From Planctomycetota bacterium (GTDB lineage Bacteria; Planctomycetota; PUPC01), in the NCBI GenBank assembly GCA_003559755.1, contig PWKM01000301.1:1-8247 (forward strand): a stretch of 8,247 bases of DNA, written 5' to 3'. A program made the position numbers and the translations under genes. Shown here in pieces: positions 1 through 5,242 of this stretch. Each line of letters begins with the position of its first letter. Positions within the stretch are counted from its first letter, which is position 1. The notes below the pieces were generated by a model. It worked only from the letters and a program-made list of their open reading frames with translations. It did not search any database and was not told the DNA's origin.

Positions 1-945
1 ACAGAACGGGAGCTGGCTGAATGGTTGGGCTATTGCCGCAGCAGCATAGATAACGAACCGCTCCGGAAGCTCCTGAGTTTTGCAGCATTCAGCGTCTTGG
101 AGGAAATCAGCTATACCAGAAAAGACGGTCAGTATCTCCGCTGGGATTGCCGATGCCCGACTCGAAACATCAGAAGCGATTTCAAGAAGACCGAAATACT
201 GGGATTTCGGGACGCATTGGTGGCGAAACTGAGAGTTATAGCACAGGACATCTTGTCGACAAAAGAGGTCCTGCCCATTTATGGTGACCGTCCCGCTCTT
301 GATGTTGAGCAGGGATCCTGCCTTCATATCCTTCCACAGAAGCCAGAAGATTCTGTTGATCTTGTCGTGACCTCCCCGCCGTATTGCAATCGATATGATT
401 ATACACGCACCTATGCGCTGGAATTGATATTTCTCGGCTACAATGACGAGCAGGTGAAGGACCTTCGGCAGAGCATGCTCAGTTGCACGGTCGAAAACAA
501 GGGCAAGATCAACGAGTTAAAAACGTTGTATGCAGAGCTCGGACGTCCAGACGATTTTGACCGGGTCATGCGTACCTATCGCGGAAACAGAGCATTGAGC
601 GAAGTGTTAGACTCGCTCGAATGGCATAGGAGGAAAGGCAATCTCAATAACCCCAACATCATAAGGATGATTAAGAATTACTTCTTCGAATCCTGTTTTG
701 TCATATTCGAGCTTGCCAGATTGCTAAAGCGGGGGGGGCATATCGTAATGGTTAACGACAACGTTCGGTATGCCGGCGAAAAAGTACCAGTCGACCTGAT
801 ACTGTCGGACTTTGCTGAAACATTTGGCCTTTCGATCAAACATATCTGGATGCTTGCCAAAGGGAAAGGCAATAGCAGCCAGCAGATGGGCGATCACGGC
901 CGTTCCGAACTAAGGAAATGTGTCTATGTCTGGCAAAACAACTGA
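1..945 (+). CDS. DNA methyltransferase of a restriction-modification system, probably N4-cytosine type (5' end outside window)
   Basis: This gene should methylate the recognition site that the downstream endonuclease would cut. The frame is open from base 1, so the true start lies to the left. There are 314 visible residues. A DLVVTSPPY stretch puts catalytic motif IV (SPPY) at residues 125-128; SPPY is typical of N4-cytosine methyltransferases, while N6-adenine enzymes usually carry DPPY. It is followed by NRYDYTRTYALEL. Near the C-terminus, KGKGNSSQQMG (about residues 287-297) and a final RKCVYVW segment look like a complete family C-terminus. I see no FxGxG AdoMet-binding motif I in the visible part; it is probably in the missing N-terminus, which is inference. 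The last 20 bases overlap the next gene. Base composition is less GC-rich than from 2052 onward, suggesting transfer. A G8 run at 731-738 lies in frame (Arg-Gly-Gly). The methyltransferase call is firm; the m4C assignment is likely but not proven. Confidence 0.88.
   Translation, partial: TERELAEWLGYCRSSIDNEPLRKLLSFAAFSVLEEISYTRKDGQYLRWDCRCPTRNIRSDFKKTEILGFRDALVAKLRVIAQDILSTKEVLPIYGDRPALDVEQGSCLHILPQKPEDSVDLVVTSPPYCNRYDYTRTYALELIFLGYNDEQVKDLRQSMLSCTVENKGKINELKTLYAELGRPDDFDRVMRTYRGNRALSEVLDSLEWHRRKGNLNNPNIIRMIKNYFFESCFVIFELARLLKRGGHIVMVNDNVRYAGEKVPVDLILSDFAETFGLSIKHIWMLAKGKGNSSQQMGDHGRSELRKCVYVWQNN
731..738 (+). repeat. G8 homopolymer inside the methyltransferase gene
   Basis: Eight consecutive Gs encode the end of an Arg codon and two Gly codons. 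Losing one G brings TAA at 746-748 into frame. Gaining one G brings TAA at 753-755 into frame. Either change would remove about 67 C-terminal residues, including the conserved GKGNSSQQMG segment. Long G runs are classic slippage sites in phase-variable methyltransferases of other bacteria. Whether this one is variable cannot be told from a single sequence. Confidence 0.6.
913..917 (+). promoter_or_regulatory. Ribosome binding site (AAGGA) deciding the endonuclease start
   Basis: AAGGA ends 8 bases before ATG 926 but only 2 bases before the alternative GTG 920, so ATG 926 is the better start. It lies inside the end of the methyltransferase gene, which favours translational coupling of the two genes. 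Confidence 0.6.
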
Positions 946-1993
946 CGGGTGGATAGCGTTTGCGGAGCAACTGGCCGGTTCCCCGGAATTTGCACATTAC
1001 AGCTTGCGTTCGCGCTTTTTTGTCCGGCGCCTGCGCGAGCTCGGTTTTCTCCAGATCAGCAGCGAGGTACAAAAGCTGCTGCCGCTCAAAGATTCGTTCA
1101 AATGGTGTAAACGAGAAGCGTTCGGAATCGACGAGGACGCCTATCAGGCGATCGTAAGCAATGATATCGAACCAATCCTTTGCTTCGCTCACCCACGAGT
1201 AATCGCCGAGCAGCCATCGCTTGTTTTATACTACCGCTGCCTGGCCATGATATCGCAAAAAGGGCTCGGAAGAATCGCCAGCGGAAATCTGGCCCACATT
1301 GAACAGGGACAAGTCCCGATAATCGACGAAAACACTACGATCGAACTGATAACGACCATCAACAAGTTGTTGTCAAACATCGTGTCGTCTTTTTTCGGGA
1401 TTCGAGACCTCACAAAACAAGACCTGCAAGCTTTTTTGTTTGCACAGGCGGGTACGCAGATACAAGGGTCTTGGAACAACGACGTCGGCATGCAAGGCGA
1501 GATCACTATTCGAGAAATGCTTGTCCGACACCTGCACCCCCATATACTCCAAGTTGTCTGGCGGGACGACACATCCACAAACGAGACGCCGGTACCATTG
1601 GACCTTGTCCTTTCCCACATCGAAGACATCCGGGTCCTCCGGCTGGAAAAAGGGTATCATTGCATTTTTGCCAGTGAACCGGACGTGTCGTTACGCAACG
1701 CAGACAATGTACCAGTCCTGAGCGTTGAGGTGAAAGCCGGCCAGGACCCCGCCGGAGCCCTGGAGCGGCTTGGTGCGGCAATGAAATCGTTCGACCACGA
1801 GAAAGGACTTAACCCTCGCCTCAAAACTATCTACGTTGTCAGTTGCCTCACCGATGAGGTAAAACGGCGCATTCAGCAAGACAATCTTTTCCACACATAC
1901 CTTCTTTCGCAATTGATCGCAGATCGTGATACACAGCGGAGATTTGCGAATCGCTTTGTTGCGGAAATCCCGCACGGGAACAGTGGCGATTGA
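926..1993 (+). CDS. Type II restriction endonuclease, PD-(D/E)XK fold, resembling the XcyI/Cfr9I family
   Basis: This is the presumed cutting partner of the upstream methyltransferase. From ATG 926 the protein has 355 residues; an in-frame GTG at 920 would add two. The nuclease core reads Pro252-Asp253, 14 residues, then Glu268-Val-Lys270 in LSVEVKAG, which fits the PD-(D/E)XK metal-binding and catalytic pattern. The N-terminal half is largely helical, with a conserved-looking stretch HPRVIAEQPSLVLYYR and then SQKGL. A QGSWNNDVGMQGE segment (about residues 180-192) precedes the core. From memory these segments resemble XcyI-type enzymes, which cut CCCGGG, but no search was possible, so the site is a hypothesis. 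The start overlaps the methyltransferase end by 20 bases, the tight order expected of a type II system. Codon and base use match the methyltransferase rather than the genes from 2052 on. Nuclease fold: fairly sure. Family and site: moderate. Confidence 0.75.
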   Translation: MSGKTTDGWIAFAEQLAGSPEFAHYSLRSRFFVRRLRELGFLQISSEVQKLLPLKDSFKWCKREAFGIDEDAYQAIVSNDIEPILCFAHPRVIAEQPSLVLYYRCLAMISQKGLGRIASGNLAHIEQGQVPIIDENTTIELITTINKLLSNIVSSFFGIRDLTKQDLQAFLFAQAGTQIQGSWNNDVGMQGEITIREMLVRHLHPHILQVVWRDDTSTNETPVPLDLVLSHIEDIRVLRLEKGYHCIFASEPDVSLRNADNVPVLSVEVKAGQDPAGALERLGAAMKSFDHEKGLNPRLKTIYVVSCLTDEVKRRIQQDNLFHTYLLSQLIADRDTQRRFANRFVAEIPHGNSGD

Positions 1994-2038
1994 GTCGAAA
2001 AGCGGCATGAGCAAAAGCCGATTATGTTTCTAGTATTT

Positions 2039-2045
2039 AGGAGGG
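2039..2045 (+). promoter_or_regulatory. Strong ribosome binding site (AGGAGGG) of the aminotransferase gene
   Basis: AGGAGGG ends 6 bases before ATG 2052 and fixes this start over the in-frame ATG at 2061. The 58-base gap from 1994 to 2051 contains no terminator or promoter that I can support. Confidence 0.75.
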
Positions 2046-2051
2046 TGGACG

Positions 2052-3332
2052 ATGGACGCGATGGAGCTTTATGACAAGTACATGATCACCTCGATGGTCG
2101 CCGGGTTCCAGCCGGTCGTGGTCGATGAAGCACACGGCTGCACGATGACCGGGGCCGACGGGAAGGACTATCTCGACTGCTTCAGCGGCATCGCCGTGTG
2201 CAACGCCGGGCACGGCCACCCGAAGGTGCTCGCCGCAGCGAAGGAGCAGATGGAGAAGCTGGTCCACTGCTGCACCTACGTGTACTACAACCCGCGTGCC
2301 GCCGAACTCGCCGCCAAACTGGCCGAGGTCACCCCCGGGCGGCTCCAGAAGACGTTCTTCGGCAACAGCGGGGCCGAGGCGCTCGAGGGGGCGATGCGGC
2401 TCGCCAAGCAGCACACGAACCGCCGCGAGGTCGTCGCCCTCACCATGAGCTTCCACGGCCGCACCTACGCCACCCTCTCGATCACCGGCAACCGCGGCCG
2501 CAAGAAGGGGGCCAGCCCCTACATGCCCGGCGTCACCTTCACCCCCGCCCCCTACTGCTATCGCTGCCCGTTCGGGCTGGAGTACCCCGAGTGCAGCGTC
2601 GCCTGCGCCGAGTTCCTCGACCACGTCCTCAAGTATCAGACGGGCGACCCGGTCGCCGCGTTCATCGCCGAGCCGGTCCTGGGCGAAGGCGGTATCATCG
2701 TGCCGCCGCCCGAATACTTGAAGGCCACCTGCGAGATCATCCGCAGCGACGGCGGGCTGTTCATCTGCGACGAGGTCCAGAGCGGGTTCGGCCGGACCGG
2801 CAAGATGTTCGCCATCGAACACTACGGCATCGACCCCGACATCATGTGCATGGCCAAGGGCATCGCCGACGGATTCCCCGTGAGCGCGTTCACCGCCACC
2901 CCCGAGATCGCCGATGCGTTCACCCCCGGCGACCACCTCTCGACCTTCGGCGGCAGCCCGATAAGCTGCGCCGCGGCGATGGCGAACATCGACGTGATGC
3001 TCGACGAGGACCTGCCCGGCAAATCCCACGAGCGCGGCCAGTACCTGATGGACCGGCTGGGCGCGTTCGCCGAAGACTGCTCGCTGGTCGGCGACGTCCG
3101 GGGCAAGGGGCTGATGATCGGGATCGAGCTGATCAAAGACGCCGATAAAGTCCCCGCCAGCGACGAGGCGAAGGCGGTGCGGACAGGGTGCCTTGAAAAG
3201 GGCATGCTCGTCGGCGTCGGCGGGGCGCTCGCCAACGTCGTCCGGCTCCAGCCGCCGCTCACCCTCAGCGAGGACGAGGCGGTCCGGGTCGCAGACATAC
3301 TCGAGGACGTGCTGACCGAGGTCGCGGGCTAG
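2052..3332 (+). CDS. Class III (omega/GabT-like) PLP-dependent aminotransferase
   Basis: This is a cytoplasmic fold-type I aminotransferase that moves an amino group between an amine-bearing substrate and a keto acid through pyridoxal phosphate. The 426-residue length is normal for the family. Visible signatures: GNSGAEALEGAMRLAK (104-119), the cofactor phosphate-binding region; SFHGRTYATLS (133-143); AEPVLGEGG (206-214); CDEVQSGFGRTG (239-250), with Asp240 binding the PLP ring nitrogen; and MAKGIADGFP (267-276), with Lys269 as the Schiff-base lysine. All key residues are present, so it should be active. An internal Cys169-x2-Cys172-x8-Cys181-x3-Cys185 cluster is unusual for classic GabT or ArgD. 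The substrate cannot be told: 4-aminobutyrate, acetylornithine, alanine-glyoxylate (AGXT2-like) and lysine/ornithine homologues share these motifs. It follows the restriction system in the same direction but is much more GC-rich, so it is probably not part of that system. Confidence 0.93.
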   Translation: MDAMELYDKYMITSMVAGFQPVVVDEAHGCTMTGADGKDYLDCFSGIAVCNAGHGHPKVLAAAKEQMEKLVHCCTYVYYNPRAAELAAKLAEVTPGRLQKTFFGNSGAEALEGAMRLAKQHTNRREVVALTMSFHGRTYATLSITGNRGRKKGASPYMPGVTFTPAPYCYRCPFGLEYPECSVACAEFLDHVLKYQTGDPVAAFIAEPVLGEGGIIVPPPEYLKATCEIIRSDGGLFICDEVQSGFGRTGKMFAIEHYGIDPDIMCMAKGIADGFPVSAFTATPEIADAFTPGDHLSTFGGSPISCAAAMANIDVMLDEDLPGKSHERGQYLMDRLGAFAEDCSLVGDVRGKGLMIGIELIKDADKVPASDEAKAVRTGCLEKGMLVGVGGALANVVRLQPPLTLSEDEAVRVADILEDVLTEVAG

Positions 3333-3460
3333 CGACGCCGGCGGTCCAACTCAACCGAGCACATTGCCTGGCACATTCTGCACCCTGCCAATGGCCGGGT
3401 CCGGATTGTGCCGGATAAGCCCGTAATATCCGTCCGTACCCTCAAGGCAGGAGACCGCCC
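3333..3460 (+). other. Intergenic leader before mgtE with alternative short hairpins
   Basis: No coding sequence is seen here. Short pairings are possible: GGCACA (3370-3375) with TGTGCC (3407-3412); TCCGG (3400-3404) with CCGGA (3411-3415), flanked by GGG (3397-3399) and CCC (3420-3422); and CCTGCC (3384-3389) with GGCAGG (3446-3451). The last overlaps the mgtE ribosome binding site. The first two share 3411-3412 and exclude each other. GCACATT occurs twice (3359-3365 and 3371-3377). In a GC-rich 128-base stretch a few 6-bp matches are expected by chance. It does not look like an M-box riboswitch. Confidence 0.3.
3449..3453 (+). promoter_or_regulatory. Ribosome binding site (AGGAG) of mgtE
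   Basis: AGGAG ends 7 bases before ATG 3461 and supports that start. It can pair with an upstream CCTGCC at 3384-3389. Confidence 0.65.
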
Positions 3461-4822
3461 ATGTTTCTGAACCCGGACGCTATCGAGGCGTTGACCGGCG
3501 ACCTGCGGGCAGCCCTGGACAACGACGACCCGAGCGGTGCCGCCAAGGCCGCCGGACAGCTTTCCTCCGCCCGCGTCGCCCGTGTCCTCGCCGAATTCCC
3601 GTCCGCCCGAGTCGCCCGCATCGTGCAGGCCATCGAACCGGCAAAGGCAGGGCGCGTCATCGGGCACCTGCCGCTCATCCTCTCCGCCGAGATGATCGGC
3701 GAACTCGACCCCGCCCTGGCCGCACGGCTATTCAGGAATGTCCCGGCCGATAACGCCGCCGACATCTACGGCGTACTGCCCGAACCCGCCCGCGAAGCTC
3801 TAGGGAAGCATCTGGACGAGCGTTGGCTCGAGGAGATCCGGAACCTGACCGCCTATCCGGCGGACAGTGCAGGCAGTGCGATGACCCCACGCTTCGTCAC
3901 CATCGAGGAACACCGGACCGTGGGCGAGGCACTCGACGCCCTGATGGCGGCCTCGGAACGGACAGAACGGCCCGTCTATATCTATGTGATTGACCGGGCC
4001 GGCGTCCTGTCGGGCATCATCAGCTTGCGGGACCTCCTGAACTATCCGCGGGCGACCGCCGTGGCGGACGTGATGAACCGGAACGTCGTCGCCGTCGAGG
4101 TGGACGACCCCGCCGTGGATGCCGCCCAACTGCTCCAGGACCGGCGGTTGATGATGATCCCCGTGCTCACCCGCGACCGACGGGTCGCCGGCGTTCTCAC
4201 CTTCGACGACGCGATCGACATCCTCAGCGAAAACGTCGCCGAACAGTTCGCCGCAGTCGGCGGCACCCGCGAAGAATCGTTCCTCACCCGGCCCAACGAG
4301 GCCGTTCGCCACCGGCTCCCCTGGATGGCCATCAACGTCTTCCTCAACCTCGGCGCGGTGACCGTCATCACCGGGTTCGAGGCCACCATCGCCCAGGTCG
4401 CCATCCTCGCCGCGTTCCTCCCGATGATCACCGACATGGGCGGGAACGTGGGCATACAGGCCCTCTCGGTCGCCATCCGCAGCATCGCACTCGGCGAGGC
4501 CCGGCCCCGCGACCTGTTCCGGGCCGCTCGCAAGGAACTCCTCATCGGCCTGTGCAACGGCCTGGCCCTGGGCGGCCTGTTCGCCGCGATCGCCTTCTTC
4601 TGGCGGGGCAACCTGTGGCTGGCCGGGCTGGCCGGCCTGGCCCTCGGCTCCAACGTCCTCGTCGCAGGCGTCGTCGGCGGCTGCCTCCCGTTCGTCATCA
4701 AAAAGCTCGGCAAGGACCCCGCGATGATGACCGGCCCGTTCCTCACCACCATCACTGACATCACCGGGGTGACGATCTACCTCGGCCTGAGCACCCTATT
4801 CATCGCACGGCTCCTGGGCTGA
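3461..4822 (+). CDS. mgtE: MgtE-type magnesium transporter
   Basis: This is an inner-membrane Mg2+ channel/transporter that works as a homodimer. The 453-residue length matches the family. Order of parts: a helical MgtE N domain (about 10-125) with repeated SSARVARVLAEFPSARVARI-like helices; a CBS pair (about 138-195 and 200-257) that senses cytosolic Mg2+ in characterised members; a linker or plug helix (about 258-285); and a membrane domain (about 286-452) with about five hydrophobic segments. The membrane signatures are complete: PMITDMGGNVGIQA (321-334), and DPAMMTGPFLTTITDITG (419-436), where Asp433 corresponds by motif to the pore aspartate of Thermus MgtE. It lies 128 bases after the aminotransferase and may have its own promoter or a shared transcript; neither can be shown. 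Relatives may also carry Co2+ or Ni2+, so Mg2+ is the family-based expectation. Confidence 0.96.
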   Translation: MFLNPDAIEALTGDLRAALDNDDPSGAAKAAGQLSSARVARVLAEFPSARVARIVQAIEPAKAGRVIGHLPLILSAEMIGELDPALAARLFRNVPADNAADIYGVLPEPAREALGKHLDERWLEEIRNLTAYPADSAGSAMTPRFVTIEEHRTVGEALDALMAASERTERPVYIYVIDRAGVLSGIISLRDLLNYPRATAVADVMNRNVVAVEVDDPAVDAAQLLQDRRLMMIPVLTRDRRVAGVLTFDDAIDILSENVAEQFAAVGGTREESFLTRPNEAVRHRLPWMAINVFLNLGAVTVITGFEATIAQVAILAAFLPMITDMGGNVGIQALSVAIRSIALGEARPRDLFRAARKELLIGLCNGLALGGLFAAIAFFWRGNLWLAGLAGLALGSNVLVAGVVGGCLPFVIKKLGKDPAMMTGPFLTTITDITGVTIYLGLSTLFIARLLG

Positions 4823-4826
4823 GCCG
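4808..4826 (+). terminator. Possible hairpin across the mgtE stop codon
   Basis: CGGCTC (4808-4813) and GAGCCG (4821-4826) form a perfect 6-bp inverted repeat with a 7-base loop that includes most of the final codons. No T-run follows, so it is not a standard intrinsic terminator. It may be a T-less terminator, an mRNA-end stabiliser, or chance. Confidence 0.25.
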
Positions 4827-4868
4827 AGACGCCCCCGCCGACCTCCAGAGCCGCATCCGGCCCGCCAG

Positions 4869-4986
4869 GTCAGACGGCTACCGTACTCCGGGTGTGAGCG
4901 GAACGAATCGCCGGCCTCGTGGGGCGAATGACGCGGCCGTGTCAGACTTTTGCACCCCCCTGCCCCAAAGCCCCCAACGGTCAGAC
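4869..4986. repeat. Three direct GTCAGAC repeats
   Basis: GTCAGAC occurs at 4869-4875, 4941-4947 and 4980-4986, with start-to-start spacings of 72 and 39 bases. The last two extend to GTCAGACT. They could be binding sites for a regulator, or ends of a decayed mobile element; the sequence alone does not decide. Confidence 0.45.
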
Positions 4987-4994
4987 TCTCCAAC

Positions 4995-5028
4995 ACAGCA
5001 GCCCGGCGGTGGACTGAGTTCGTGCTGT
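4995..5028. repeat. 6-bp inverted repeat with 22-base spacer
   Basis: ACAGCA and TGCTGT are perfectly complementary. The position upstream of the sulfur operon would suit an operator or RNA hairpin, but a match of this length can arise by chance. Confidence 0.25.
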
Positions 5029-5232
5029 AGTATGTTCTGCCACGACCAAACCCTTCCAAATCCCACGGGGCAATCGGGATGAAATGGATAGACAGCCCGG
5101 CCGGAGCACGGTATGGTCACTAGAAATCAAGCTCTCTTGCAGCCCGAACCGAATCCTGTTGGTTCGACCGACGGGGCAAGGACATATGCAACTCGCCAGA
5201 GGAAGGGGCGCGGTCGAACCCGATCCATTGGA

Positions 5233-5238
5233 AAGGAA
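5233..5238 (+). promoter_or_regulatory. Ribosome binding site (AAGGAA) choosing ATG 5243
   Basis: This sits 4-5 bases before ATG 5243, inside GGAAAGGAACCAT. It supports 5243 over the upstream in-frame ATGs at 5084 and 5186. The ATG at 5186 has a weaker candidate (AAGGA at 5178-5182, only 3 bases away). Confidence 0.6.
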
Positions 5239-5242
5239 CCAT

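Larger units (their letters stand above)
4823..5242. other. 420-base non-coding stretch between mgtE and the sulfur operon
   Basis: No reading frame here looks like a gene. The frame of the next gene stays open back to ATG 5084 and includes another ATG at 5186, but the extra residues are Arg/Pro-rich and the family's usual start (MFIEKVASPGLAH) is at 5243. The stretch holds three GTCAGAC copies, a C-rich tract (4955-4977), and an inverted repeat ACAGCA (4995-5000)/TGCTGT (5023-5028). The sulfur operon promoter is probably here, but I see no -35/-10 pair worth calling. Confidence 0.5.

Noticed and set aside
2024..2036. Promoter -10-like TATGTT or TAGTAT before the aminotransferase
   Set aside because: No matching -35 at proper spacing, and TAGTAT would start the transcript after or within the ribosome site.
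2037..3029. 330-codon minus-strand open frame
   Set aside because: It is the antisense shadow of the aminotransferase gene: low-complexity Gly/Ala/Val/Asp/Glu-rich translation and no credible ribosome site.
2198..3148. 316-codon plus-strand open frame in another register
   Set aside because: Its translation is Arg/Pro/His-rich, typical of an out-of-frame reading of a GC-rich gene, and it lies wholly inside the aminotransferase.
3333..3460. M-box or other known Mg2+ riboswitch
   Set aside because: The leader is shorter than an M-box and I recognise none of its conserved segments; only short generic hairpins are present.
4950..4980. G-quadruplex on the minus strand of the C-rich tract
   Set aside because: Only three long G-runs (six, four and five) are present. 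A standard three-layer quadruplex needs four separated runs, so only a weak two-layer form is possible.
5084..5242. N-terminal extension of the persulfide dioxygenase from ATG 5084
   Set aside because: The extra residues are not family-like, and a good ribosome site directly precedes ATG 5243.
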